Positions 50,705 through 59,666 of a stretch of 60,712 nucleotides of DNA are shown piece by piece. Source of the stretch: DAOTWA01 sp034435955 (GTDB taxonomy: Bacteria > Chloroflexota > Anaerolineae > Anaerolineales > Anaerolineaceae). Below the pieces are notes generated by a model. It saw only the letters and a program-made list of their open reading frames with translations. It had not been told where the DNA came from and did not search any database. Position 1 is the first letter of the stretch. Each line of letters opens with the position of its first letter. Location: assembly GCA_034435955.1 (NCBI GenBank), contig DAOTWA010000079.1, positions 1 to 60,712 on the forward strand, written 5' to 3'. The position numbers and the translations under genes are program-made.

Positions 50705-51544
50705 ATGACTGCTAAAGCTGAGCCATCGGTCACTGTCCTGAAACCGGCGCGCGGGTGGGTCGCACTGAACCTGCGTGATTTGTGGCTGTACCGCGAGCTG
50801 CTGTATTTTCTGGCCTGGCGGGATGTCAAGGTGCGCTACAAGCAGGCCGCCCTGGGCATTTTGTGGGCGGTGATCCAACCCGCACTGACGGTGGTGGTCT
50901 TCACCCTGGTTTTCGGTCAGGGGTTAAAGGTGAGCACGGACAACAATATCCCATATCCACTGTTCAGCCTGGCGGCGGTGCTTCCGTGGAACCTCTTTCA
51001 AGGCGCTTTGCAGCGCTCAAGCGTCAGTTTGGTCAGCAACACTAACCTGCTTACCAAGGTTTATTTTCCCCGGCTGGTGATCCCCCTGGCGGCGATCGGC
51101 GCTGCTCTGCTGGACTTTGCCATCACCTTTGCTCTACTGGTGGGGTTGATGATTTATTATCACACCCCTTTCACCTGGAATATGTTCCTGCTGGTTCCCT
51201 TGACCTTGCTGGTCATGATAACCGCGCTGGCGGTAGGTCTGTGGCTCTCGGCGCTCAACGTGCAGTACCGCGACGTACAGCAAATGATCCCCTTCCTGTT
51301 GAGCGTGTGGATGTATGCCTCGCCGGTAGTTTATTCGACGGCGTTGATCACCAGCGCCAAGTGGAAGCTGGTTTATGCGCTCAATCCGATGGTCGGGGTT
51401 ATCCAAGGCTTCCGCTGGGCGCTGCTGGGCGGATCGCCGCCCGGCCCAATGATGGCTGTCTCAGCCGCCATGATGGTGGTTCTGCTGGTCAGCGGATTGT
51501 TTTATTTCCGGCGCATGGAGCGCATCTTCGCTGACGTGATTTAG
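50705..51544 (+). CDS. wzm: Polysaccharide ABC exporter permease (Wzm-like, ABC-2 family)
   Basis: 279 residues with six transmembrane segments. The N-terminal LRDLWLYRELLYFLAWRD and the ALGILWAVIQP segment are typical of Wzm/TagG-type ABC-2 permeases. ATG 50705 marks the start. With Wzt it exports a completed, lipid-linked polysaccharide. It is 41 bp after fcl and 41 bp before the ATPase gene. Confidence 0.9.
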   Translation: MTAKAEPSVTVLKPARGWVALNLRDLWLYRELLYFLAWRDVKVRYKQAALGILWAVIQPALTVVVFTLVFGQGLKVSTDNNIPYPLFSLAAVLPWNLFQGALQRSSVSLVSNTNLLTKVYFPRLVIPLAAIGAALLDFAITFALLVGLMIYYHTPFTWNMFLLVPLTLLVMITALAVGLWLSALNVQYRDVQQMIPFLLSVWMYASPVVYSTALITSAKWKLVYALNPMVGVIQGFRWALLGGSPPGPMMAVSAAMMVVLLVSGLFYFRRMERIFADVI

Positions 51545-51585
51545 CGGGCGGCATTTCGATGGCCGCGGGAGACGGATAAGGCAAC

Positions 51586-52884
51586 ATGAGCGACATCGCT
51601 ATCCGTGTGGAGAATCTGGGAAAACGCTACCGGCTTGGGCAGCAAAGCCTCTATTACCGCACGCTGCGCGATTCGCTCAGCAATGCCCTGACGGTGCCGG
51701 CACGCTGGCTGAGGCGTTCCGGCGAGAGCGACGAGGATATAGACAGCGCCCGCTCGAGCAACTACACCATCTGGGCCCTGCGAGAAGTGTCGTTCGAGGT
51801 GCGCCAGGGCCAGGTGCTGGGTGTGATCGGTCGAAATGGGGCCGGGAAGAGCACGCTGCTTAAAATCCTTTCGCGGGTGACAGATCCAACCGAGGGCCGG
51901 GCAGAAATCCACGGGCGGGTGGGATCGCTGTTAGAGGTGGGCACCGGTTTCCACCCTGAACTGACCGGCCGCGAGAACATTTATCTGAACGGCGCCATCC
52001 TGGGCATGCGGCGCAAGGAGATCGATCGAAAATTCGACGAGATTGTGGAATTCTCGGAGGTGGGTGCATTCATCGATACGCCGGTGAAGCGCTATTCGAG
52101 CGGCATGTACCTGCGCCTGGCATTCGCCGTGGCGGCCCACCTGGAGCCGGAAATCCTGGTGGTGGACGAAGTACTGGCGGTAGGCGATGCAGAGTTCCAG
52201 CGCAAATGCCTGGGAAAGATGAGCGATGTGGCCAGTGAGGGGAGGACAGTGCTGTTCGTCAGCCATAATATGTCAGCCATATTGCGGCTGACCGAAGAGA
52301 CGCTGGTGTTGGAGAATGGCCGGCTGGCGATGCGCGCTCCCAGCCCACAGGCGGTCGACTTTTACCTGTCCAGCGGTTTTTCGGAGCAGGGCGAGCGGGT
52401 TTGGACGCCTGACGAGGTGCCGGCCGAGTCGGCGCCTTTCGTGCCGATCGCCTTGCGCGTGCGCGACGGACAGGGGCGCATCTCTGAAAGTGTGCGCTCG
52501 GTGGAGCCGATCACCATAGAGCTGGAATATCGCCTGGATGCTCCGATCAAAGGTTTGCGGGTTGGCATCTATCTGATGAGTACACGCGGCGACCACATTT
52601 TTACCTCTTTCGATACGGACGACCCCAGCCAGTACGAGCGCCTGATCACGCGTCCAGCGGGCAAATACATCAGTCGGTGTGTTTTACCCCCCGATTTACT
52701 TAATGAAGGGCGCTTCATCCTGGGGATAAACGCCAGCTCCTATCGCATTCGACGCTATTTCCAGGATGAACAAGCGCTGGCTTTCACCGTGGATGGCGCT
52801 GGAGCGCCGGGAATGCAGTGGCCAGAGCCGCGGCTTGGGCCGGTGCGCCCGCGTTTGGACTGGCGGGTTGAGGTGACGAGTTAA
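51586..52884 (+). CDS. wzt: Polysaccharide ABC exporter ATPase with C-terminal carbohydrate-binding domain (Wzt-like)
   Basis: 432 residues. The ABC domain has Walker A GRNGAGKST (~84-92), signature YSSGMYLRLAF (~169-179) and Walker B ILVVDEVLAVGD (~190-201). A C-terminal beta-sandwich (~290-430) is of the Wzt type that recognises the modified end of the glycan. It powers export through Wzm. The stop codon touches the next start (TAATG). A methyltransferase gene lies two genes downstream and could make the recognised chain end. Confidence 0.9.
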   Translation: MSDIAIRVENLGKRYRLGQQSLYYRTLRDSLSNALTVPARWLRRSGESDEDIDSARSSNYTIWALREVSFEVRQGQVLGVIGRNGAGKSTLLKILSRVTDPTEGRAEIHGRVGSLLEVGTGFHPELTGRENIYLNGAILGMRRKEIDRKFDEIVEFSEVGAFIDTPVKRYSSGMYLRLAFAVAAHLEPEILVVDEVLAVGDAEFQRKCLGKMSDVASEGRTVLFVSHNMSAILRLTEETLVLENGRLAMRAPSPQAVDFYLSSGFSEQGERVWTPDEVPAESAPFVPIALRVRDGQGRISESVRSVEPITIELEYRLDAPIKGLRVGIYLMSTRGDHIFTSFDTDDPSQYERLITRPAGKYISRCVLPPDLLNEGRFILGINASSYRIRRYFQDEQALAFTVDGAGAPGMQWPEPRLGPVRPRLDWRVEVTS

Positions 52885-54521
52885 TGAAAAGTTCTGGAAA
52901 AGAAGCAATCAAATTAATCCTGGGCGAGGTTCCACTGACGGCCGAACTTTATTGGTTGGTTCGGCAGCGCGGGAGACCGATCCAGAGCCGGTTCTCGCTG
53001 CGGCGGTTGCAATCCACTCTGCCCGCTGCGGTCGAGCAGGCGCTGAGGTTCGCACGCTCGGCGCCGAAAGGAAAGCGCGTATTCGTATTCGCGACGTTAC
53101 ATTATTGGATCGAGCACGCAGCCATGCTGAGCGCGGCGCTGGCGGGTTTGGGTCACGAGGTTACATTGGGATTCCTGCCCTACGCTGAATGGCAGACGCC
53201 GATCAACCGCTTCGATTTGCGCCGGCAGAATATTTATGCGAAGCGCGTCCTCGCGCAGGCTGCCCCGCTGTACCAGGCAGTCAGCCTGTTGGACGTCAGT
53301 CGGGCAGCTACATTGCCGCCCGAACTAGCCTCGCTCATTGATCAGGTGACAGTTTACGATACTCAGTACACGTTGCAGATCGAAGAGGTCGACCGCACCA
53401 ATGAGGTCTTCCGTTTGAGGCAACAGCGGAATCAGGCTGCGGCGGCAGCGGCGCTGGATTGGTTCAAACAGCGGCGTCCTGATGTGGTGATCGTGCCCAA
53501 CGGGACCATCCAGGAGCTGGGTGCGGTGTTTCGCGTAGCGCGCTTTCTGCACATACCGGTGGTGACATACGAATTTGGCGAGCAGCGGGAGCGCATCTGG
53601 ATTGCACAAGACCATGAGATCATGCGCCAGGAGACGGACCTCCTGTGGAGCGTGCGCGCCAACAAGCCGCTCAACGACGCGCAGCTCGAGCGGGTGCGCG
53701 CCCTTTACGCCGCGCGGCAGAACGGCCAGCTCGTCGAGAATTTTGCCCGACAGTGGCAGAGGTCTCCGTCAAAAGGAGGTGAAGAGGCCCGCGCCGCCCT
53801 GGGCTTGGATGGGCGTCCTGTGGTGTTGCTGGCTACCAACGTGCTGGGTGACAGTCTGACGCTGGGGAGAAACATTTTTTCGCACACCATGGCCGAGTGG
53901 GTGGCCCGCAGCGTGCAGTATTTCGCCGGTCTGCCGGAGGTGCAGCTCGTCATTCGAGTGCACCCGGGCGAGGTGCTGACCCACGGATTGTCGATGGTGG
54001 ATGTGGTGCACGAAGTGCTTCCGCGTTTGCCGGAACACATCCACCTGATCGGCCCCAAGGATAAGATCAATACGTACGATCTGGTCGATGTGGCTGATCT
54101 GGGGCTGGTCTATACCACCACAGTGGGCATGGAAATGGCCATGATGGGCGTGCCCGTGATTGTGGCAGGACAGACGCACTACCGAGGGCGTGGGTTCACC
54201 CATGATCCCGATTCATGGGTGGCGTATTACAAGCAGATCGGTCAGGTGCTGCACAACCCGCAGGCCCATCGCCTGCCGCCCGCCCTGGTGGAGCGCGCCT
54301 GGCGCTACGCCTACAGCTTTTATTTTGAATTCCCGCGGCCTTTCCCCTGGCACCTGGTGCGCATGTGGGAGGATGTAGAAAAGCGCCCGGTTTCCGAAGT
54401 ATTGGCGCCAGAAGGCCTGGCGAAGTACGGGCCGACTTTCCGTTACCTGGTTGGAGAGGCGATCGATTGGAGGGAGATCGTCGAGGATGGACGGGATGGA
54501 GCCGTACATGCCGACGGTTAA
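52884..54521 (+). CDS. Large cytoplasmic protein, probable glycosyltransferase of capsule type
   Basis: 545 residues with no clear membrane segment. The middle and C-terminal part has a GT-B-like character: VFVFATLHYWIEHAAML (~73), VIVPNGTIQELGAVF (~200) and ATNVLGDSLTLGR with VRVHPGEVL and TVGMEMAMMGVPVIVAG (~317-440), as in capsule polysaccharide biosynthesis proteins. Its position right after Wzt suggests a role in chain synthesis or termination. I do not recognise a precise family. Confidence 0.6.
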   Translation: MKSSGKEAIKLILGEVPLTAELYWLVRQRGRPIQSRFSLRRLQSTLPAAVEQALRFARSAPKGKRVFVFATLHYWIEHAAMLSAALAGLGHEVTLGFLPYAEWQTPINRFDLRRQNIYAKRVLAQAAPLYQAVSLLDVSRAATLPPELASLIDQVTVYDTQYTLQIEEVDRTNEVFRLRQQRNQAAAAAALDWFKQRRPDVVIVPNGTIQELGAVFRVARFLHIPVVTYEFGEQRERIWIAQDHEIMRQETDLLWSVRANKPLNDAQLERVRALYAARQNGQLVENFARQWQRSPSKGGEEARAALGLDGRPVVLLATNVLGDSLTLGRNIFSHTMAEWVARSVQYFAGLPEVQLVIRVHPGEVLTHGLSMVDVVHEVLPRLPEHIHLIGPKDKINTYDLVDVADLGLVYTTTVGMEMAMMGVPVIVAGQTHYRGRGFTHDPDSWVAYYKQIGQVLHNPQAHRLPPALVERAWRYAYSFYFEFPRPFPWHLVRMWEDVEKRPVSEVLAPEGLAKYGPTFRYLVGEAIDWREIVEDGRDGAVHADG

Positions 54522-55398
54522 GGCGGATACGGGCAGTGCGGCGGTCAAGGAACGGGTGCGCCAGTTTTATGACCGGGTAGGCTGGCAGCCAGGCGGCGAA
54601 GGCGTCTACCAGAACGCGCGCTACGAAGACCTGCGTCCGGTTGCGCGTGAGTACGTGCACCGCTGCCACCTGCGCGTCGCCCGCCATCTCAAGCCAGCAG
54701 GAAGGTACTTCCTTGACGCGGGCTCAGGTCCGGTGCAGTATCCTGAATACCTGGTCTATTCACAGGGTTACCGCTACCGAGTGTGCGTGGATCTATCGGG
54801 TGTGGCTTTGCAGGAGGCGCGCATCCGGTTGGGAGAGCATGCATTGTGCGTGGTAGCCGACGTAGCCCACCTGCCTTTCAAGACGGGAACGTTCGAGGGA
54901 GCCGTTTCGCTGCACACTTTTCACCATTTACCGGCAGCAGAGCAGGCTGGCGCTTATGATGAGTTATTCCGGGCCATGGCGCCGGGCAGCTCGGCGGTGG
55001 TGGTTAACGGTTGGACGGACGCACCGCTCATGCGCAGGCTGAAGTGGATGGTGACGCTCACGGAGGGTATGGCGCGTCTGGCTCGGCGCCGAAAAGGGGC
55101 TTCGGTTGAAAGCTCAGCTCCTGCTGGTCGGTCAGATGCTGAAGCGCTACCTACAGGCACGTTCGTGGAGAAGATCGACGCTGCCTGGCTGAAGCGTCAG
55201 CTCCAGGGGAAAATGCGCTTCGAGATCCGCTGCTGGCGCAGTCTGAGCGTGCGTTTCATGCGCGCGGTGATCAAACCCTGGCTGGGTGGGCGATTTTGGC
55301 TGCGGTTGATATTCTGGTTGGAGGAACGCTTTCCGCGCTACTTTGGGGAGAACGGGCAGTACCCGCTGGTTGTGATTTTTAAACCCGGAGTGGGGTGA
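54496..55398 (+). CDS. Class I SAM-dependent methyltransferase
   Basis: About 300 residues. The SAM-binding site is FLDAGSGPVQYPEYL (~73-87), followed by VCVDLSGVAL and VADVAHLPF with SLHTFHHLP, typical of methyltransf_11-type enzymes. A C-terminal basic region has hydrophobic patches that may touch the membrane. It may methylate a sugar; being near wzt it might cap the chain, as in ABC-exported O antigens. ATG 54496 has GAGG 9 bp upstream; ATG 54487 is an alternative. Confidence 0.75.
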   Translation: MEPYMPTVKADTGSAAVKERVRQFYDRVGWQPGGEGVYQNARYEDLRPVAREYVHRCHLRVARHLKPAGRYFLDAGSGPVQYPEYLVYSQGYRYRVCVDLSGVALQEARIRLGEHALCVVADVAHLPFKTGTFEGAVSLHTFHHLPAAEQAGAYDELFRAMAPGSSAVVVNGWTDAPLMRRLKWMVTLTEGMARLARRRKGASVESSAPAGRSDAEALPTGTFVEKIDAAWLKRQLQGKMRFEIRCWRSLSVRFMRAVIKPWLGGRFWLRLIFWLEERFPRYFGENGQYPLVVIFKPGVG

Positions 55399-55476
55399 CG
55401 GCGGGCGGAAATAAATCGAAATTGTCGGCGTTGGCCGGCAATGATCCGCGAAGATCGTTCCTTGAAGGGAGCATTC

Positions 55477-56484
55477 ATGGATTGGACTGACAAGAGTGTG
55501 CTTGTCACCGGAGGGACCGGTTCGTTTGGCAAGAAGTTCATTCAAATTATGCTGCAGGAATACCATCCTGCCCGACTGGTGGTTTACAGCCGCGACGAGC
55601 TCAAGCAGCACGAAATGCGCGAAGCTGGCTTTGTTCACCCTTCGCTGCGCTATTTCATCGGCGACGTACGCGATCTGGAACGGCTGCGGCGCGCTTTCCA
55701 GGGCATCGATGTGGTCGTTCATGCTGCTGCGCTCAAGCAGGTGCCGGTCTGCGAGTACAACCCGATGGAGGCTATCAAGACCAACGTGCTGGGCTCAAGC
55801 AACGTGATCGAGGCGGCGCTGGACACCGGTGTGAAGAAGGTGATGGCTCTCAGCACTGACAAGGCGGTCAATCCGGTCAATCTGTATGGAGCCACCAAGC
55901 TGGCGGCGGAGAAACTGTTCGTGCAGAGCAATTCGTATGCGGGCGGTAAATCCACGCGTTTTAGCTGCACGCGCTACGGTAATGTAGTCGGCAGCCGCGG
56001 CAGCGTGGTGCCGGTCTTCCTCAAGCAGCGCAGTAATGGCGCCATCACCCTGACTGACGAACGCATGACGCGCTTCTGGATCTCACTCGAGCAGGGTGTG
56101 CGCTTCGTCATCCGCTGCATCGAAGCCATGCATGGCGGCGAAGTCTTCGTTCCCAAGATCCCCAGCATGAAGGTGATCGACCTGGCGAAGGTGATCGCAC
56201 CCCAGGCCCGGATCGAGATGATCGGCGTACGGCCGGGCGAGAAGCTGCACGAAGTGTTGATCTCCGAGGATGAGGCGCGTACCACCGTCGAATTGGACGA
56301 CATGTTCGTGGTCCAACCCCCGGGTGCGTTGTGGTTCGGGCATGAATGGAGTCAACAGGGGAAACCGCTGCCAGAGGGTTTCCGGTACGCCAGCAACACG
56401 AATAGCCAGTGGTTGTCGGTTGAGCAATTGGGCGAAATTGTGGCACCTATCGAGGCCGAGTACAACGAGGGGAAGATGTTCTGA
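55477..56484 (+). CDS. pseB: UDP-N-acetylglucosamine 4,6-dehydratase (inverting), PseB-like
   Basis: 335 residues, soluble SDR. VTGGTGSFGKKF binds NADP. YSRDELKQHEM, RYFIGDVRDLERL, HAAALKQVP, LSTDKAVNPVNLYGATK (catalytic Lys) and IRPGEKLHE-like VRPGEKLHEVL match PseB closely, more than CapD-type enzymes. It makes the 4-keto-6-deoxy sugar from UDP-GlcNAc with C5 inversion. ATG 55477 follows GGGAG. The next genes encode an RmlD-like reductase and a NeuB-like synthase. Confidence 0.88.
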   Translation: MDWTDKSVLVTGGTGSFGKKFIQIMLQEYHPARLVVYSRDELKQHEMREAGFVHPSLRYFIGDVRDLERLRRAFQGIDVVVHAAALKQVPVCEYNPMEAIKTNVLGSSNVIEAALDTGVKKVMALSTDKAVNPVNLYGATKLAAEKLFVQSNSYAGGKSTRFSCTRYGNVVGSRGSVVPVFLKQRSNGAITLTDERMTRFWISLEQGVRFVIRCIEAMHGGEVFVPKIPSMKVIDLAKVIAPQARIEMIGVRPGEKLHEVLISEDEARTTVELDDMFVVQPPGALWFGHEWSQQGKPLPEGFRYASNTNSQWLSVEQLGEIVAPIEAEYNEGKMF

Positions 56485-57398
56485 TGCGAATCCTTGTGAC
56501 GGGAGCCAGTGGACTGTTGGGATTGAACCTGGCTTTGCAGGCTAGCGGAGAGCACCAGGTGACGGGAGTGATCCATCGTCAAGGGCTGCGTGACGCCCCT
56601 TTCGCGCTGGTCACGGGGGATCTGACGGAACCGGAGATGATCGCGCCTCTGCTCGAGAAAGTGCAGCCCGATGTGGTTATTCACACGGCTGCGATGGCCA
56701 ACATCGACGCCTGTGAGTCGCAACCTGCCCTGGCGCGGCGCATCAACGCTGAACTGCCTGGCTGGTTGGCGGCAGCCTGTCGCAAGCAAGGAGTGAAGCT
56801 CGGACACATTTCTACCGACGCGGTCTTCGATGGAGCGCGCGGCGATTACACCGAGGAGGATGCCCCTAACCCCCTAAGCGTCTACGCGAACACCAAGCTG
56901 GAAGGCGAGCGCGCCGTGGCTGAGGCGAATCCTGACGCCCTGGTGGCACGGGTTAACTTTTACGGCTGGAGTCTGAACGGCAGGCGCAGTCTGGCGGAAT
57001 TTTTTTTCAACCATCTGCAGGCTGGAGAACCGGCACCCGGTTTTACCGACGTGTTCTTCTGCCCGCTTTTTGTCAACGACCTGGGGCGCATCCTGCTGGA
57101 CATGTTGGAGAAAGGACTGAACGGTCTGTATCACGTCGTCAGCAGAGAGTGTCTGAGCAAATATGAGTTCGGTGTTCGCCTGGCACGCGCCTTCGGCTGG
57201 GATGAGCGTCTGGTGCGGCCCACATCCGTGGTGCAAAGCGGCCTCCAGGCGCGCCGTTCACCACGTTTGACCCTGCGCTGCGACAAGCTGGCCCGCGCGC
57301 TGGGATCGTCCTTACCTGACCAGGCAGAAGGGTTGGAACGCTTTGCCGACCTCTACCGGCAAGGGTATCCGGCACGAATTAGGGCAATGCGTGCTTGA
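56484..57398 (+). CDS. RmlD-like NAD(P)-dependent sugar reductase
   Basis: 304 residues. TGASGLLGLNLAL (~6-18) binds the cofactor. ISTDAVFDG and YANTKLEGE (catalytic Tyr and Lys) match dTDP-4-dehydrorhamnose reductases. RmlA-C are absent, so the substrate is more likely the keto sugar made by the overlapping PseB-like enzyme. It would reduce it at C4 to a 6-deoxy-N-acetylhexosamine nucleotide. It overlaps pseB by one base (TGATG). Confidence 0.82.
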   Translation: MRILVTGASGLLGLNLALQASGEHQVTGVIHRQGLRDAPFALVTGDLTEPEMIAPLLEKVQPDVVIHTAAMANIDACESQPALARRINAELPGWLAAACRKQGVKLGHISTDAVFDGARGDYTEEDAPNPLSVYANTKLEGERAVAEANPDALVARVNFYGWSLNGRRSLAEFFFNHLQAGEPAPGFTDVFFCPLFVNDLGRILLDMLEKGLNGLYHVVSRECLSKYEFGVRLARAFGWDERLVRPTSVVQSGLQARRSPRLTLRCDKLARALGSSLPDQAEGLERFADLYRQGYPARIRAMRA

Positions 57399-57433
57399 AA
57401 GGACGTTCAGAGAAAACATTTGGGAGGTAAAGT

Positions 57434-58501
57434 ATGGAGATCAAGCTCGGTTCGCGTGTGATCGCGGAAAGTGCACCCACATATTTTATCGCCGACATCA
57501 GCGCCAACCACGATGGCAGCCTGGAGCGGGCTAAAATGCTCATCCGCCTGGCCAAACAGGCCGGGGCCGACGCAGCCAAGTTCCAGAATTTCCGCGCGCC
57601 AGAGATCGTCTCGGATTACGGCTTCCGCAATCTTGGCCGGCAGCTTTCCCATCAGGCAAGCTGGAAGAAATCGGTCTACGAGGTCTACTCCGAGGCGTCG
57701 ATCCCCTTTGAATGGACCCAGGTGCTTAAAGAGACGTGTGATGAGGCCGGCATCGATTACTTTTCGACGCCCTACGATTTCGAGGCGATCGATATGCTCG
57801 ACCCGTATGTGCAGATCTACAAGATCGGTTCTGGAGACATCACCTGGATCGAAGCTCTGGAGCGCATGGCGCGCAAGAATAAACCGATCATCCTGTCTAC
57901 TGGCGCGTCCACCATCGGCGATGTACAGCGCGCGGTGCATGCCATACTGGCGATCAACCCACAGCTTGTTTTGATGCAGTGCAACACGAACTACACCGGC
58001 AGCCTGGAGAATTTCGATCATATCCATCTGCGGGTGCTGGAAACCTACAAGACGATGTTCCCAGGAGTGATCCTTGGTCTTTCGGATCATACGCCGGGCC
58101 ACGCCACCGTGCTGGGCGCGGTCGCGCTGGGCGCGCGGGTCATCGAGAAGCATTTCACCGACGATCCGACCCGCGTCGGCCCTGACCATCCTTTTTCGAT
58201 GGACCCCGAAAGTTGGGCGGACATGGTGGAGAATACCCGCCGCCTGGAGCGTGCACTGGGCTCGGCGGATAAATTCGTGACCGACAACGAGCAGGATACG
58301 GTCATTGTACAGCGCCGCTGCCTGCGGGCTGCGCGTGACATCAAAGCCGGCGAGGTCATCTCTCGCGAGATGATCGCCGTGTTGCGGCCGGCCACCCCGG
58401 GGGCGATCTTGCCGTACGAGATTAATGCGGTGGTCGGTAGAAAGGCGCGTTTCGATCTGCCGATAGGCAAGGAGCTGCGCTGGACCGACTTATCCGAGTA
58501 G
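57434..58501 (+). CDS. NeuB/PseI-family nonulosonic acid synthase
   Basis: 355 residues. The TIM-barrel NeuB domain has FIADISANHDGSLE (~18-31), KIGSGDITW (~134-142), MQCNTNYTG and LSDHTPGH with EKHFTDD. A C-terminal SAF/antifreeze-like domain (~290-350) completes the family layout. It condenses phosphoenolpyruvate with an N-acetylated hexose to give a nine-carbon sialic-acid-like sugar. GGGAGG precedes ATG. Which sugar is made is uncertain because the aminotransferase, acetyltransferase and CMP-transferase of the known pathways are not seen here. Confidence 0.87.
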   Translation: MEIKLGSRVIAESAPTYFIADISANHDGSLERAKMLIRLAKQAGADAAKFQNFRAPEIVSDYGFRNLGRQLSHQASWKKSVYEVYSEASIPFEWTQVLKETCDEAGIDYFSTPYDFEAIDMLDPYVQIYKIGSGDITWIEALERMARKNKPIILSTGASTIGDVQRAVHAILAINPQLVLMQCNTNYTGSLENFDHIHLRVLETYKTMFPGVILGLSDHTPGHATVLGAVALGARVIEKHFTDDPTRVGPDHPFSMDPESWADMVENTRRLERALGSADKFVTDNEQDTVIVQRRCLRAARDIKAGEVISREMIAVLRPATPGAILPYEINAVVGRKARFDLPIGKELRWTDLSE

Positions 58502-58506
58502 AGCGG

Positions 58507-59631
58507 ATGCGCGTGCTGTACTTCACCCGGGATTACACGCCTCACGACCACCGCTTCTTGAGCGCGCTAGCCAGCAGTGGACACGAAATTTATTTCTTGC
58601 GCCTGGAGCGGCGAGAGGCGTCAGACGGGGAGCCTGGATTACCGACGGGCGTTGAGGCCATCTCCTGGCGCGGCGGGCGAGCGCCGGCGCGCTTGAGCGA
58701 CGGTCCGGCGTTGCTGTTCGATCTGAAACGGGTGGTCAAACGGATTCATCCCGATGTGGTCCATGCCGGACCGATTCAGACCAGCGCCTTTCTTACTGCT
58801 GCAGCCGGCATTCATCCGCTGGTGGCCATGTCATGGGGATCGGATCTGTTATTCGACGCCGAGCGCGGGGCAGGCTGGAAATGGATCACGCGCTATACGT
58901 TACAGCACACTACTGTACTGGTAGGTGACTGCATGGCGGTGCAGGAGAAGGCGGTAAAGTTCGGTTTCCCATCTGAGCGGGTGGTGCTTTTCCCGTGGGG
59001 AGTAGATCTGAGCCGATTCAAACCCGGCGCAGACGGCGGATGGCGAGCCCGCCTCGGCTGGGAGGACCGCTTTGTGATCCTCTCGCTGCGCAACTGGGAG
59101 CCGCTGTACGGTGTGGATATCGTGGTGCGCGCATTCGGCTTGGCTGCCCATCAGAATCCCGACCTTCGTCTGATCCTGCTGGGAAGCGGTTCGCAGGAAA
59201 AAACACTACGAGGCATTCTGCAGGAAGCCGGGGTGATGGAGCGGGTTCATATCGGCGGCAGGCTCACCCAGGAACAATTACCGGAGGTGTACCGCGCCGC
59301 CGACCTGTACGTGAGCGCCTCTCACAGTGACGGTTCGTCCGTATCGCTTCTGGAAGCTTTGGCCAGTGGATTGCCCGTTCTGGTTTCGGACATTCCCGGC
59401 AACCGTGAGTGGATCACGGGCGAGGATGATTCCCCGGGCTGGCTTTTTCCCGATGGCGACGCCGAGGCATTGGCGCGAGGTCTGCTGCGCGCGGCGGATG
59501 AACGCCCGCGGCTGACGGCAATGAAGAGGGCAGCGCGTTGCTTGGCCGAGGCGCGCGCGGATTGGCCAAGCAATTTCAATAAATTGCTCCTTGCCTACCT
59601 GATGGCACGGGAGATCGACGCCAGACGATAA
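58507..59631 (+). CDS. GT4-family glycosyltransferase
   Basis: 374 residues with a GT-B fold: an N-terminal domain with VLYFTRDYTPHDHRFL and a C-terminal domain with LSLRNWEPLYGVDI, LLGSGSQEKTL, GRLTQEQLPEVY and SDGSSVSLLEALASGLPV. It adds a sugar to the growing glycan. It starts 5 bp after the NeuB-like gene and is likely in the same operon. Confidence 0.87.
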   Translation: MRVLYFTRDYTPHDHRFLSALASSGHEIYFLRLERREASDGEPGLPTGVEAISWRGGRAPARLSDGPALLFDLKRVVKRIHPDVVHAGPIQTSAFLTAAAGIHPLVAMSWGSDLLFDAERGAGWKWITRYTLQHTTVLVGDCMAVQEKAVKFGFPSERVVLFPWGVDLSRFKPGADGGWRARLGWEDRFVILSLRNWEPLYGVDIVVRAFGLAAHQNPDLRLILLGSGSQEKTLRGILQEAGVMERVHIGGRLTQEQLPEVYRAADLYVSASHSDGSSVSLLEALASGLPVLVSDIPGNREWITGEDDSPGWLFPDGDAEALARGLLRAADERPRLTAMKRAARCLAEARADWPSNFNKLLLAYLMAREIDARR

Positions 59632-59666
59632 GTCATTGTAGATCATCGGTCTATTGGATGCATTGC

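Noticed and set aside
56484..57398. dTDP-L-rhamnose pathway
   Set aside because: Only an RmlD-like protein is present; RmlA, RmlB and RmlC are absent and the neighbours are PseB-like and NeuB-like.
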